From assembly GCF_021603585.1 (NCBI RefSeq), contig NZ_BQHI01000015.1, positions 53,624-117,623 on the forward strand: a stretch of DNA of 64,000 nucleotides, written 5' to 3'. Shown here one piece after another: positions 8,996 to 17,807 of the stretch (the first letter of the stretch is position 1; every line of letters starts with the position of its first letter). Source of the DNA: Pseudomonas sputi. GTDB lineage: Bacteria; Pseudomonadota; Gammaproteobacteria; Pseudomonadales; Pseudomonadaceae. Below the pieces are notes generated by a model that was given only the letters and a program-made list of their open reading frames with translations, was not told the DNA's origin and ran no database searches. The translations under genes and the position numbers were made by a program.

Positions 8996-9180
8996 AGAAA
9001 GCTCCTTGGATAGTACGGACGCAGCACCTGGGCCGCGGCGATTAGTGCGTCAGTATAAGACGGAAACGGCGCTTTAGGCAGTTCCCCGGTGAAACCCTCT
9101 GTAGGACGCTTCGTCATTCGCCTGTCACGTAACTGTCACCGGTAACGCTTAGCCTGATCGCTATTTCAGGGATGTTTTCC

Positions 9181-9801
9181 ATGCCTCAAGCCGAAGCCTT
9201 GCCCCTCGCGGCGCCGACGCTGACCGCCGTGCTGTTCGGACTCAGCGGCTGTCTGGTGGACTTCGGCGCGCGCGCCCGCCATCAGTCCAGCATCGGCCCG
9301 GAATACGCCTATGTCACACCCGGCGCACTCGACAGCCTGCGCAGCCTGCAGCGCCAGCAAATTCCCTGCGCCTGGCTGGATGAGTTGTCAACCGCGAGCA
9401 CTCAGGTACTGGCGTCGGCGCTGCCAGACTGGATCAAACCGTCGCAACATTCAGCAACAATCAATCCCTGGCCGGCGCCACACGCCTGCTGGCAAGCGTT
9501 GATGGCATTGAATGTCCATCGCCTCGACGGTTGCGTACTGGTCAGTGGCGAACCGCGCCTGCTGCAATCGGGCCTGAATGCCGGGCTGTGGACCATTGGC
9601 CTGGCGTCCTGCGGCTCGCTGTGCGGCCTGGCGCCGAGCGAATGGCAGACCCTTGGCCAGAAGGAGCGCGAACAGCTGCGCGGCAAGGCGACGGTGCAAC
9701 TGTTCGGACTGGGCGTGCATTCGGTGATCGATCATCTGGGCGAACTCGACACGTGTCTCGCGGACATCAGCCTGCGTCGTCTCAAAGGCGAAAAGCCCTG
9801 A
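9181..9801 (+). CDS. HAD-superfamily phosphonatase-like protein lacking the catalytic aspartate
   Basis: A 206-residue protein with the layout of phosphonoacetaldehyde hydrolase (PhnX)-like HAD proteins: an N-terminal motif-I strand, a TPGALDSLRSLQ helix, and a motif-II strand GCVLVSGEP. Motif I reads AVLFGLSGCLVDFG where active enzymes have D-x-(A/D)-G-T, so the nucleophile Asp is Gly here. The later motifs are also weakened. It is therefore probably a pseudo-enzyme or has a non-hydrolytic role. I prefer the ATG at 9181 because AGGGA precedes it; an ATG nine bases upstream is possible. From memory, P. aeruginosa has a comparable gene near queF. Confidence 0.65.
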   Translation: MPQAEALPLAAPTLTAVLFGLSGCLVDFGARARHQSSIGPEYAYVTPGALDSLRSLQRQQIPCAWLDELSTASTQVLASALPDWIKPSQHSATINPWPAPHACWQALMALNVHRLDGCVLVSGEPRLLQSGLNAGLWTIGLASCGSLCGLAPSEWQTLGQKEREQLRGKATVQLFGLGVHSVIDHLGELDTCLADISLRRLKGEKP

Positions 9802-9848
9802 CCGGGATCATGCAGGTTGGCCAAGAGTGGATTAGTCTTAAGGAGAGC

Positions 9849-9880
9849 CATAGACCTTTGGCGCACGGCTGCGGTCTATG
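9849..9880 (+). other. Inverted repeat in the leader of the DUF4404 gene
   Basis: CATAGACC (9849-9856) and GGTCTATG (9873-9880) form an 8-bp stem with a 16-base loop. It lies 30 bases before the next start codon, has no T-run, and could be an operator or leader hairpin. Confidence 0.35.
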
Positions 9881-9909
9881 CCAGTGCCTCTCGATAAAAG
9901 GAAACAACC

Positions 9910-10173
9910 ATGCCCGCTCAAGAACTGCAAAAACAGCTCAACGCCCTGCGCGAGCAACTGGATCAAAATCCCCCGCTGACCGAAGCCGAGCGCGCTGATC
10001 TACATGCACTGATGGAACAGATCGAACTGGAACTTGAACTGGAAACGAAGACCCAGGACTCCAGCATTGCCGATGGAGTGAATCTGGCGGTTGATCGCTT
10101 CGAACTCGAACACCCCGCCATCGCCGGCACATTGCGCAACATCATGAATTCCCTGGTCAGCATGGGCATCTGA
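9910..10173 (+). CDS. DUF4404 family small protein
   Basis: An 87-residue acidic, mostly helical protein (LQKQLNALREQLDQN, then MEQIELELELETKTQ) with a conserved-looking C-terminus (HPAIAGTLRNIMNSLVSMGI). It resembles the DUF4404 proteins found next to queF in pseudomonads. No membrane segment or catalytic motif is visible. AAAGGA upstream of the ATG is a good ribosome binding site. The biochemical role is unknown. It ends at a bidirectional terminator shared with queF. Confidence 0.8.
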   Translation: MPAQELQKQLNALREQLDQNPPLTEAERADLHALMEQIELELELETKTQDSSIADGVNLAVDRFELEHPAIAGTLRNIMNSLVSMGI

Positions 10174-10188
10174 AAACCCGCGAATGCA

Positions 10189-10220
10189 AAAAAGCCCTGC
10201 CATCACTGGCAGGGCTTTTT
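10189..10220. terminator. Bidirectional terminator between the DUF4404 gene and queF
   Basis: AAAAAGCCCTGCCA (10189-10202), loop TCAC and the complementary strand ending in TTTTT (10207-10220) form a 14-bp hairpin between convergent genes. Confidence 0.88.
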
Positions 10221-10237
10221 CATGTCCGTGATGCGGG

Positions 10238-11068
10238 TTACTGACGAACCAGACGGTGGTTCGGCAGTTGCACACTTTCAGTGCTGCGGTACGGGTTGAT
10301 GTCCAGCCCGCCCCGGCGCACATAACGCGCAAACACCGTGAGTTTTTCCGGCTTCAGCAGGCGCTGCAGATCCAGGAAGATCCGCTCCACGCACTGTTCG
10401 TGGAAATCCGAGTGCTGACGGAAGCTGACGATGTATTCCAGCAGGCTGGCGTGATCCAGCGCCGCGCCACGGTACTCCACCACCACGCTGCCCCAGTCCG
10501 GCTGGCTGGTCACCGGGCAGTTGGATTTGAGCAGATGACTGTGCACGCTCTCTTCCACCACGCGTGAATCGTCGCAACGCAGCAGTTCAGGACGTGGATG
10601 TTCATAGTTGCTGACGCTGATATCCAGATCGTCGATGCATATGCCCGGCAGCGCCACAACGCCTTCGGCTTCGACGTCTTTCAGGCTGCGGACGCGCACG
10701 CCCACCGGTTTGCCGGCAGCAGCGGACAAGTCCTTCACCAGCGTCGCTTCCAGGCTCGCGATATCGGCGAACGGGGTCTGATTCAGCGAGTTCAGGTACA
10801 GCTTGAACGACTTGGATTCGATGATGTTCGGCGAATCCGCCGGAATGCAGAATTCACCGATCGCCACCACCGGTTTGCCCGACGGCAGCAGCCACGACAG
10901 TTCGAAGCAGTTCCAGAAATCCACGCCTTTATACGGCAGGGTTTCGGCGGTGAGGCCCAGCTCGGCCCATTTCGCGGTGCGCGGGATCGGGAACAGCAGG
11001 GACGGCGTGTACGTGGCGATGTATTCGCTGGATTTGCCCAGCGGCGAATGTTCGGCTGCGGGATGCAT
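10238..11068 (-). CDS. queF: NADPH-dependent 7-cyano-7-deazaguanine reductase QueF
   Basis: A 276-residue long-form (YqcD/E. coli-type, two T-fold halves) QueF. It reduces preQ0 to preQ1 in queuosine tRNA modification. The N-terminal half has the QueF motif [17 protein letters not shown], with its substrate-binding glutamate. The catalytic Cys is in the C-terminal half ([17 protein letters not shown]), and [12 protein letters not shown] supplies the conserved His/Glu. It is a single gene ending at a shared terminator. No preQ1 riboswitch is visible in the 60-base leader. Confidence 0.95.
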   Translation of the reverse strand: MHPAAEHSPLGKSSEYIATYTPSLLFPIPRTAKWAELGLTAETLPYKGVDFWNCFELSWLLPSGKPVVAIGEFCIPADSPNIIESKSFKLYLNSLNQTPFADIASLEATLVKDLSAAAGKPVGVRVRSLKDVEAEGVVALPGICIDDLDISVSNYEHPRPELLRCDDSRVVEESVHSHLLKSNCPVTSQPDWGSVVVEYRGAALDHASLLEYIVSFRQHSDFHEQCVERIFLDLQRLLKPEKLTVFARYVRRGGLDINPYRSTESVQLPNHRLVRQ

Positions 11069-11129
11069 GGCGGAAACCTGACTGAAGAATCAGCGGATTC
11101 TACCAGCCTTTGCTCCCGCCTTTGAGTGC

Positions 11130-11663
11130 TTACTGACTGACAGTCAGTTTGCCGACCATTCCCGCCTGGTAATGCCCGGGAATGTTGCAGGCAAACTCCA
11201 GGTTCACCGCTTTGCTGAAGGTCCAGGTCAGCTCGGCGGTCTTGCCCGGCTCCACCAACACGCTGTTGGGGTCGTCATGCTTCATGCCATGCCCCATCGA
11301 GGCATGATCCATGCCCGCCATGTCGTGGGACATTGCCTTCATGCCAGTCGGCGTCAGCATGCCGCTTTGCTGCATCTGCAACATTTCCTGCTGGTGTTGT
11401 GCATGCATCGTTGCGGCGCCGAGGTTGAATTCGTGCAGCAACTGGCCTTTATTTACCAGCACAAAACGAACGGTCTCACCGGCCTTGATCTCGATCGTCT
11501 TCGGATCGAAGCTCATGTCGCCCATCACCACTTCGATGCTGCGAGTGGCCTGGGCCGCCGGGGCCGGCTGGCCAAAGTCATACGTGTGCGCAGGCGCCGC
11601 CCGGACAGGTGAACTCAACGCCAGCAAACAGGCGGCGACGGCCAGAGGATTGCGCAAAAACAT
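11130..11663 (-). CDS. Periplasmic cupredoxin (plastocyanin-like copper-binding protein)
   Basis: A 177-residue protein with a signal peptide (AVAACLLALSSPVRAAPA) and a single cupredoxin domain. The type 1 copper ligands are visible: His in LLHEFNLG, and Cys and His in FACNIPGHYQAGMVGKL with a following Met. A Met/His-rich insertion (MSHDMAGMDHASMGHGMKHD) probably binds extra copper. It is divergent from copRS and has an exact CopR-type box in the shared promoter, so it is likely copper-inducible and acts in periplasmic copper sequestration or transfer. The P. aeruginosa counterpart occupies the same position. Confidence 0.88.
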   Translation of the reverse strand: MFLRNPLAVAACLLALSSPVRAAPAHTYDFGQPAPAAQATRSIEVVMGDMSFDPKTIEIKAGETVRFVLVNKGQLLHEFNLGAATMHAQHQQEMLQMQQSGMLTPTGMKAMSHDMAGMDHASMGHGMKHDDPNSVLVEPGKTAELTWTFSKAVNLEFACNIPGHYQAGMVGKLTVSQ

Positions 11664-11728
11664 AGTCGTACTCCAACAAGATAAGGTTCAGCCTGTGGGA
11701 AACTCTAGCCCGCCTGCGCTGGCAGCGA

Positions 11729-11757
11729 CCTGACAGGCACATTACAACTTTGTCAGG
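11729..11757. promoter_or_regulatory. CopR operator between the cupredoxin gene and copR
   Basis: CCTGACA (11729-11735) and TGTCAGG (11751-11757) form an inverted repeat. On the minus strand 11756-11741 reads CTGACA, five bases, GTAAT, which matches the CopR motif I recall for P. aeruginosa (CTGACA-N5-GTAAT) exactly. It lies 66 bases from the cupredoxin start and 61 from copR, so it can control both. Confidence 0.7.
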
Positions 11758-11817
11758 TGAGCGCTCGTCGCGTTCGCCCACGGTATAACGTCCTCGTTCC
11801 CGCTACCCGAGCCGCCC

Positions 11818-12498
11818 ATGAAACTGCTGATTGTCGAAGACCAACCCAAAACCGGCCAGTACCTGCGCCAGGGCCTGACCGAGGCCGGCTTCAACACCGA
11901 ACTGGTGGCCGACGGCACCACCGGCCAGCAATTGGCGTTGAGTGGCGACTATGCGTTGCTGATCCTCGACGTGATGCTGCCCGGTCGCAATGGCTGGCAG
12001 ATCCTGCAAGCGGTGCGCAGCGCCGGTCTGGAAACGCCGATTCTGTTTTTGACCGCCAAGGACACCGTTGAAGATCGGGTTCACGGCCTGGAACTGGGCG
12101 CCGACGATTATCTGGTCAAACCGTTCGCCTTTTCCGAGTTGCTGGCACGGGTGCGCAGCCTGTTGCGCCGCGGCAGTTCCGCGCCCCAGGAAACCAGCCT
12201 GCGCCTGGCCGACCTGAGCCTGGACTTGATCCGCCGCCGGGTCGAGCGCAATGGCCAACGCATCGACCTCACCGCCAAGGAGTTCGCCCTGCTGGAAATG
12301 CTCCTGCGCCGCCAGGGCGAAGTGCTGCCCAAATCGCTGATCGCCTCGCAGGTCTGGGACATGAACTTCGACAGTGACACCAACGTCATCGAAGTGGCGA
12401 TTCGCCGACTGCGCCTGAAGATTGATGATGACTTCCCCAACAAGCTGATCCACACCGTGCGCGGCATGGGTTACGTCCTTGAAGAGCGTGCCGACTGA
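11818..12498 (+). CDS. copR: Copper-responsive OmpR-family response regulator CopR
   Basis: A 226-residue response regulator. The REC domain has acidic residues in [16 protein letters not shown], phospho-Asp in [16 protein letters not shown] and Lys in [10 protein letters not shown]. The C-terminal OmpR winged helix ends in [20 protein letters not shown] and GMGYVLEE. It belongs to the CusR/CopR/PcoR branch (heavy-metal response regulators). The stop codon overlaps the copS start by one base (TGATG). It should activate copper-resistance genes including the divergent cupredoxin gene. Confidence 0.92.
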   Translation: MKLLIVEDQPKTGQYLRQGLTEAGFNTELVADGTTGQQLALSGDYALLILDVMLPGRNGWQILQAVRSAGLETPILFLTAKDTVEDRVHGLELGADDYLVKPFAFSELLARVRSLLRRGSSAPQETSLRLADLSLDLIRRRVERNGQRIDLTAKEFALLEMLLRRQGEVLPKSLIASQVWDMNFDSDTNVIEVAIRRLRLKIDDDFPNKLIHTVRGMGYVLEERAD

Positions 12499-13838
12499 TG
12501 CGCCGACTGTCCTTGAGCGGCCGGCTCGCGCTGTTGTTCGCCGGCTGCACCGCCGCGGTTTCGCTGGTAGCTGGGGTGGTGTTCAATCGGGCCAGCGAGG
12601 GCCACTTCATTGAACTCGACCAGCAACTGCTCGAAGGAAAACTGCTCAGCGTGCGTCAGACACTGCGCAGTGGCAGCGACGCCGCCCACATCACCGATGA
12701 ATTGAGCCAACAGGGTGATGTCACGTTGCGCATCAGCGGCCCTGAGGGCCAGCGCTGGTTCGGGCGTTCATTGCACACCCCGGCGAATCTGCCGCAACAG
12801 CCCGGTCTGGCCACGATCAACGACAACGGCACCGACTATCGCCTGCTCAATGCCGCGCTTGAACCGGGAAAACCCGATTCCCCGCAATTGACCTTGCTGC
12901 TGGACATCACCCACCACCAGCACTTCCTGCAACGCATGCAACATCTGATCTGGCTGACCGTCGGCCTTTCGGCGCTGGCCACTGCACTGCTCGGTGCCTG
13001 GGCCGCCCGCAGCGGTCTTCGCCCGTTACGCCGTATGAGTGCGGTCGCCCGGGGGATTTCGGCGCAATCGCTGAATGCCCGACTGCCGGAAGCGCGGATG
13101 CCTGCAGAACTCTCGGAATTGGCCCACAGCTTCAACGCCATGCTCGGACGCCTCGACGATTCTTTTCAGCGGCTGTCAGCGTTCTCTGCCGACATCGCCC
13201 ATGAGCTGCGCACGCCGCTGTCGAACCTGCTGACTCACACCCAGGTCACCCTGACCCGCCCTCGCCCCCTTGAAGACTACCGCGAGGCACTGCACAGCAA
13301 CCTTGAAGAACTGCAATGGATGGCGCAGTTGGTGAACGACATGCTTTATCTGGCCAAGGCTGACCACGGCTTGCTGGTGCCCAAGCGTGAACCGCTGGAG
13401 CTGGCGGAAGAAGCCGATGCATTGCTGGAGTTTTTTGCGCCGCTGGCCGAAGACGCTGAGGTCAGACTGAGCCGTGACGGTGCGGGGCAGTTCGAGGGTG
13501 ATCGCGCGATGTTGCGCCGGGCGCTGTCGAATCTGCTGGATAACGCCTTGCGCTTTACTCCTGCTAACGGCGAAGTGCGCATACGGGTGGCCGGGCAGGC
13601 GAAATCCTTGAGGGTGACCGTGGAGAACAGTGGCGAAGGGATTTCTGCGAAATTGTTGCCGCGCCTGTTCGACCGTTTCTACCGGGCGGATCCGGCGCGC
13701 CAGGAAGGCAGCAGCGAGCATGCGGGGTTAGGGCTGGCGATTACTCAGTCGATCATTCGGGCCCATGGCGGGCAGATTCATTGCGAATCGGATCAGGGCT
13801 GGACGCGGTTTGTGATTGAGTTGCCGAAAAACGATTGA
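12498..13838 (+). CDS. copS: Heavy-metal sensor histidine kinase CopS
   Basis: A 446-residue CusS/CopS-type sensor kinase. A first membrane helix (LALLFAGCTAAVSLVAGVVF) is followed by a periplasmic sensor loop (about residues 33-150), a second helix (LIWLTVGLSALATALLGAWA) and a HAMP segment. The HisKA H-box is FSADIAHELRTPLSNLL, and the HATPase has the N box NLLDNALRFTP and GLGLAITQSII. The periplasmic HxxxH-like stretch DITHHQHFLQRM just before the second membrane helix may bind copper. It is translationally coupled to copR and ends inside a hairpin terminator that faces lolE. Confidence 0.92.
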   Translation: MRRLSLSGRLALLFAGCTAAVSLVAGVVFNRASEGHFIELDQQLLEGKLLSVRQTLRSGSDAAHITDELSQQGDVTLRISGPEGQRWFGRSLHTPANLPQQPGLATINDNGTDYRLLNAALEPGKPDSPQLTLLLDITHHQHFLQRMQHLIWLTVGLSALATALLGAWAARSGLRPLRRMSAVARGISAQSLNARLPEARMPAELSELAHSFNAMLGRLDDSFQRLSAFSADIAHELRTPLSNLLTHTQVTLTRPRPLEDYREALHSNLEELQWMAQLVNDMLYLAKADHGLLVPKREPLELAEEADALLEFFAPLAEDAEVRLSRDGAGQFEGDRAMLRRALSNLLDNALRFTPANGEVRIRVAGQAKSLRVTVENSGEGISAKLLPRLFDRFYRADPARQEGSSEHAGLGLAITQSIIRAHGGQIHCESDQGWTRFVIELPKND

Positions 13839-13860
13839 GGCCGGCAATGCCGGCCTCAAT
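13834..13860. terminator. Terminator between copS and lolE
   Basis: ATTGAGGCCGGC (13834-13845), loop AAT and GCCGGCCTCAAT (13849-13860) form a perfect 12-bp palindrome. It includes the copS stop codon. The U-tract is best on the minus strand (from the A-run at 13827-13831), so it mainly serves lolE. Confidence 0.75.
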
Positions 13861-13868
13861 GGGGGAAC

Positions 13869-15113
13869 TTACGAATAGCGCAACGCGTGCGCCGGTTCGA
13901 TCTTCGCCGCCCGCCAGGCCGGGTAAACGGTGGCCAGGAAGCTGAGGATGAAGCCCGCCGAGCAGATCAGCAGCACGTCGCCGCCCTGCAATTGCGATGG
14001 CAGGTTGCTGACGAAATACACGTCCGAACTGAAGATGTGTTGCCCGGTCACTCGCTCGACCCAACCCACCATTTCACTGACGTTCAGCGCGGCAATCACG
14101 CCCAGCACGCCACCGATGATGGTGCCGACGATGCCGATCACCGTGCCCTGCACCATGAAGATCGCCATGATCTGCCGTGGCGTGGCGCCGATGGTGCGCA
14201 GGATCGCAATGTCCGCGCCCTTGTCGTTCACCACCATGATCAGGGTCGCGATGATGTTGAACGCCGCCACCGCGACGATCATCAACAGCAACAGGCCGAT
14301 CATGGTTTTCTCCATCTTCATCGCGTTGAACAGACTGCCCTGGGTGTGGGTCCAGTCGTCAGCCTTGAAATCGGCGCCGAGGCCAGTGGCAATGTCCGAC
14401 GAAACCTTCGGCGCGGCGTACAGATCCTTCACCGCCAGACGCACGCTCTGCACCTGATTCGGTTCCCAGTGCTGCATGGTCGCGGCGTCGGAGACGTGGA
14501 TCAGGCCCATGGAACCGTCAAGCTCGGCACCGACCTTGAACACGCCGACCACGTTCAAGCGCTGCATGCGCGGGGTGATGCCGCCCGGTGCGGTGCTGAC
14601 TTCCGGCACGATCAGGGTAATCTTGTCGCCGACGTTGAGGCGGAAACGCCGGGCAGTGATTTCACCCAGCACTACGCCGAATTCACCAGGCTTCAAGGCA
14701 TCGAGACGGCCCTGAACAATGTGCTGGGCAACGATCGACACCTTGCCTTCCTGAGCCGGGTCGACGCCGCTGATCTGGATCGGCTGCATCATGCCCTTGT
14801 AGGACAGCATGCCTTCCATCTCGGTGAACGGCACGGCGGCGGTCACTTCCGGGTTCTTCATCGCAGCGGCGGCCACTGGCTGCCAGTCGTCGATCGGCTT
14901 GACGCCGACGATGGTTGCGTGAGGAACCATGCCGAGGATGCGCGAGCTCATTTCGCGCTGGAAGCCGTTCATCACCGACAGGACCACGATCATCGCCAGC
15001 ACGCCGAGGGCAAGGCCGATCATCGAGGTCATCGAAATGAACGAAACAAAGCGATTGCGGCGCTTGGCGCGGGTATAGCGCGTGCCGATAAAGATCGATA
15101 ACGGTCTGAACAT
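13869..15113 (-). CDS. lolE: Lipoprotein-releasing ABC transporter permease (LolE/LolC family)
   Basis: A 414-residue inner-membrane permease with the MacB/FtsX-like topology: one N-terminal helix ([20 protein letters not shown]), a large periplasmic domain, then three C-terminal helices. LolC/LolE with LolD extracts outer-membrane lipoproteins from the inner membrane and passes them to LolA. The start [16 protein letters not shown] matches its paralogue two genes upstream; an in-frame ATG four codons earlier is possible. A terminator-like hairpin separates it from lolD. Which paralogue is C or E is assigned from gene order only. Confidence 0.9.
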   Translation of the reverse strand: MFRPLSIFIGTRYTRAKRRNRFVSFISMTSMIGLALGVLAMIVVLSVMNGFQREMSSRILGMVPHATIVGVKPIDDWQPVAAAAMKNPEVTAAVPFTEMEGMLSYKGMMQPIQISGVDPAQEGKVSIVAQHIVQGRLDALKPGEFGVVLGEITARRFRLNVGDKITLIVPEVSTAPGGITPRMQRLNVVGVFKVGAELDGSMGLIHVSDAATMQHWEPNQVQSVRLAVKDLYAAPKVSSDIATGLGADFKADDWTHTQGSLFNAMKMEKTMIGLLLLMIVAVAAFNIIATLIMVVNDKGADIAILRTIGATPRQIMAIFMVQGTVIGIVGTIIGGVLGVIAALNVSEMVGWVERVTGQHIFSSDVYFVSNLPSQLQGGDVLLICSAGFILSFLATVYPAWRAAKIEPAHALRYS

Positions 15114-15130
15114 TCGCTGGGGCACCGTAT

Positions 15131-15168
15131 AAAAATAAAAGACCCGACGCCTTTTCAGGCATCGGGTT
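15131..15168 (-). terminator. Intrinsic terminator between lolD and lolE
   Basis: Read on the minus strand, an 11-bp stem (one G-U pair) from 15167 to 15157 and 15152 to 15142 with a four-base loop is followed by TTTTATTTTTA. It lies inside an otherwise continuous lolCDE operon, 18 bases before the lolE start. Confidence 0.7.
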
Positions 15169-15176
15169 TCAACGCG

Positions 15177-15860
15177 TCAGATTGGCGTCAGGCAGCCTTC
15201 ATTGAGGTGCAGGACGCGGTCCATCTGGCGAGCCAGGTTCATGTCGTGAGTCACCACCAGAAACGCCGTGCGCATCGACGTGCTGAGCTCCAGCATCAGA
15301 TCCTGAATGCCTTCGGCGGTGTGGGAGTCGAGGTTGCCGGTCGGCTCGTCGAGCATCACCAGGCCTGGATTGTTGACCAGCGCCCGGGCGATGGCCACAC
15401 GTTGGCGTTCACCGCCGGACAGCTCTGCCGGTTTGTGCTCCAGGCGATGACCCAGACCAACACGCTCCAGCAACGCCGTGGCACGCTGACGCGCTTCCGG
15501 GATTGCGGTCTTGCCGATCAGCAGCGGCATGCAGACGTTTTCCAGCGCGGTGAATTCCGGCAGCAAGTGGTGGAACTGGTACACGAACCCGAGGGCACGG
15601 TTACGCAGCAGGCCACGCTTCTTCTCGCTCAGCGCCGAGAGTTCTTCACCGTCGAGCCAGACACCACCCTTGGTCGGCGTGTCGAGACCGCCCAGCAGGT
15701 TGAGCAAGGTACTTTTGCCCGAACCAGACTTTCCGACGATTGCCACTCGCTCGCCTGGATGCAACTCCAGTTGCAGGTTGGCCAGCACTTCCACCGACTC
15801 CGGGCCTTCCTCGTAGGATTTGCCCAGGTTGCGGCAGCTCAAGATTGCTTTTTCACTCAT
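15177..15860 (-). CDS. lolD: Lipoprotein-releasing ABC transporter ATPase LolD
   Basis: A 227-residue ABC ATPase. It has Walker [20 protein letters not shown]-loop [12 protein letters not shown], signature [15 protein letters not shown], Walker [13 protein letters not shown] and the H-loop His in VVTHD. The motif FHHLLPEF(T/S)ALEN is typical of LolD. I chose the ATG at 15860 (MSEKAILSC) because it gives the usual length and lies just after the lolC stop; upstream ATGs would overlap lolC. It powers lipoprotein extraction by LolC/LolE. Confidence 0.93.
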   Translation of the reverse strand: MSEKAILSCRNLGKSYEEGPESVEVLANLQLELHPGERVAIVGKSGSGKSTLLNLLGGLDTPTKGGVWLDGEELSALSEKKRGLLRNRALGFVYQFHHLLPEFTALENVCMPLLIGKTAIPEARQRATALLERVGLGHRLEHKPAELSGGERQRVAIARALVNNPGLVMLDEPTGNLDSHTAEGIQDLMLELSTSMRTAFLVVTHDMNLARQMDRVLHLNEGCLTPI

Positions 15861-15867
15861 GCCCGAC

Positions 15868-17118
15868 TCACTCATAACGTAGCGCCTCCGCCGGCTGGGT
15901 GCGCGCGGCACGCCAGGCTGGATACAGGGTGGCGAGGAAACTCAGGACCAACGCAGCGGCGCAGACCATGACCACGTCCTGGCTCTGCACCTGCGACGGC
16001 AGGTAATCGATGAAATACACGTCGGCGTTGAGGAATTTGTGTCCGATCACGCCTTCGAGGGCCGAAATCGCGGCGCTGACGTTAAGCGCGGCGAAGATCC
16101 CGACCACCGCGCCGATGGCCGTGCCGACCACGCCGATCACCGTGCCCTGGACCATGAACGTGCGCATGATCGTGCCCGGCGTTGCGCCCAGGGTGCGCAG
16201 AATGGCGATATCGCCCTTCTTGTCATTCACCACCATCACCAGCGTGGAAATGATGTTGAAAGCCGCAACAGCGACGATCAGCAGCAACAGCAGGCCGATC
16301 ATGGCTTTTTCCATGCGGATCGCCTGATACAGGTTGCCGTGGGTACGGGTCCAGTCGCGGGCGTAGTAACGGTCTTCGCCGAGGCGCTGCGCGATGTTCC
16401 ACGCTTCACGCGGCGCCTGGAACAGATCGTCGAACTTCAGGCGCAGGCCCTGCACCTGGTCAGGCTTCCAGCGGTGCATCTTCGCCAGATCCTGAAGGTT
16501 GGTGACGCCCAGGTAACCGTCCAGTTCGCCGGCACCGACATGGAAGATGCCGACCACGGTGAAGCGCTTCATGCGCGGGAACATTCCGGCCGGGGTCACG
16601 CTGACCTCCGGCGCGACGAACGTGATCTTGTCACCGATGCCCACACCGAGCTTGGTCGCGGCCTTGTCGCCAATCACGATGCCGAAGCTGCCCGGGGTCA
16701 AATCGTCGAGTTTGCCCTGCTTCATGAAGTTGTCGATGATCGAGACGTTGCGCTCCAGCGCCGGGTCGATGGCATTGAGCAACACCTTGGACACCTGGCC
16801 GTTATTGGTCAGCAACCCCTGCATCTGGGTGAACGGCGCAACGGCCGCCACCTGCGGGTTCTGCTTGACCTTGGCAGCCAGGCTCGGCCAGTCGTTGATG
16901 GCCTCACCGGACTCGATGGTCGCGTGGGGCACCATGCCCAGCACGCGGGTGCGCATCTCATGATCGAAACCGTTCATCACCGACAGCACCACGATCATCA
17001 CGACCACGCCAAGGGCGAGCCCGATCATCGAAGTCAGGGAAATGAATGACACAAAATGATTGCGACGCTTTGCACGGGTATAACGCGTGCCGATAAATAC
17101 GAAAAGAGGTCTGAACAT
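15868..17118 (-). CDS. lolC: Lipoprotein-releasing ABC transporter permease LolC
   Basis: A 416-residue permease paralogous to the one two genes downstream: it begins [20 protein letters not shown] and ends [16 protein letters not shown]. It has one N-terminal and three C-terminal membrane helices around a periplasmic domain (about residues 50-260). It should contact LolA and form the LolCDE complex with LolD and LolE. It is first in the operon; lolD starts 8 bases after its stop. The promoter must lie in the 94-base region shared with the divergent PilZ gene. Confidence 0.92.
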   Translation of the reverse strand: MFRPLFVFIGTRYTRAKRRNHFVSFISLTSMIGLALGVVVMIVVLSVMNGFDHEMRTRVLGMVPHATIESGEAINDWPSLAAKVKQNPQVAAVAPFTQMQGLLTNNGQVSKVLLNAIDPALERNVSIIDNFMKQGKLDDLTPGSFGIVIGDKAATKLGVGIGDKITFVAPEVSVTPAGMFPRMKRFTVVGIFHVGAGELDGYLGVTNLQDLAKMHRWKPDQVQGLRLKFDDLFQAPREAWNIAQRLGEDRYYARDWTRTHGNLYQAIRMEKAMIGLLLLLIVAVAAFNIISTLVMVVNDKKGDIAILRTLGATPGTIMRTFMVQGTVIGVVGTAIGAVVGIFAALNVSAAISALEGVIGHKFLNADVYFIDYLPSQVQSQDVVMVCAAALVLSFLATLYPAWRAARTQPAEALRYE

Positions 17119-17212
17119 GTCGGGGCTTGTTCGGAGGGAAAAGGAACGTCCTTGTGGCGGGGGTCGATAACCAGCTTTACACTCAGACCACCGCCGCTAC
17201 CATGGGTTCGCC

Positions 17213-17794
17213 ATGTCGACATTAGATGAAGAAGATCGCCGCGAATACTACCGTATCGAGGACACGATCGCACTGGAAATTCGGCCCCTGTCCGCTCCCG
17301 AAGCCGCAGGCCAGGAAGTGTTGCAGGATGCTTCTCCACTGTTCAACCTGCTCAGCGAATTGCACCTGAGCGAATTCGAGTCGCAGCACCTGCTGCGCCA
17401 GATCAGCGAACGCGACCGTGCCATCGCGGCGTTCCTGAAATCCCAGAACAAACGCATCGACCTGCTCAGCCAGGTGGTCGCCCTGACCGTGCTCGGCCAT
17501 ATCGGCGAGCCGCAACCGGTGATCATCTCCGAGGGCGGCATCGACTTTCAGCACTCGACCCCGATCGCTACCGGCGCCCACCTGTCGGTGAAACTGGTGC
17601 TGATGCCCCAGGCCCTCGGCCTGTTGCTGCGCGCCCGCGTCACCCATTGCGACCGCAAGGGCGACGGCTACGACGTCGGCACCGAGTTCGAACACCTGAC
17701 CGACGCCCAGCGCCAACTGCTTGCCCGCTATATCTTGCAGAAGCAGGCCCAGGAACGACGTCTGGCCCGCGAACAGAACGAAACAGGCATTTAA
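17213..17794 (+). CDS. PilZ-domain protein
   Basis: A 193-residue protein. The N-terminus DEEDRREYYRIEDTIALEI has the arginine-containing stretch, and IISEGGIDFQHSTPIATGAHL the second block, seen in the widespread pseudomonad PilZ-like protein encoded beside lolC. An alpha-helical insertion of about 70 residues (SEFESQHLLRQISERDRAI) separates the two halves. Because the canonical RxxxR and (D/N)xSxxG motifs are only partly kept, c-di-GMP binding is uncertain. It is divergent from lolC and is followed 13 bases later by a GDPD gene in a likely operon. Confidence 0.75.
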   Translation: MSTLDEEDRREYYRIEDTIALEIRPLSAPEAAGQEVLQDASPLFNLLSELHLSEFESQHLLRQISERDRAIAAFLKSQNKRIDLLSQVVALTVLGHIGEPQPVIISEGGIDFQHSTPIATGAHLSVKLVLMPQALGLLLRARVTHCDRKGDGYDVGTEFEHLTDAQRQLLARYILQKQAQERRLAREQNETGI

Positions 17795-17807
17795 TTAAGG
17801 AAGAACC

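Noticed and set aside
8183-9013. A 276-codon plus-strand frame opposite mlaA
   Set aside because: It runs through the mlaA terminator and the mlaA coding region in antisense; MlaA motifs are unambiguous on the minus strand.
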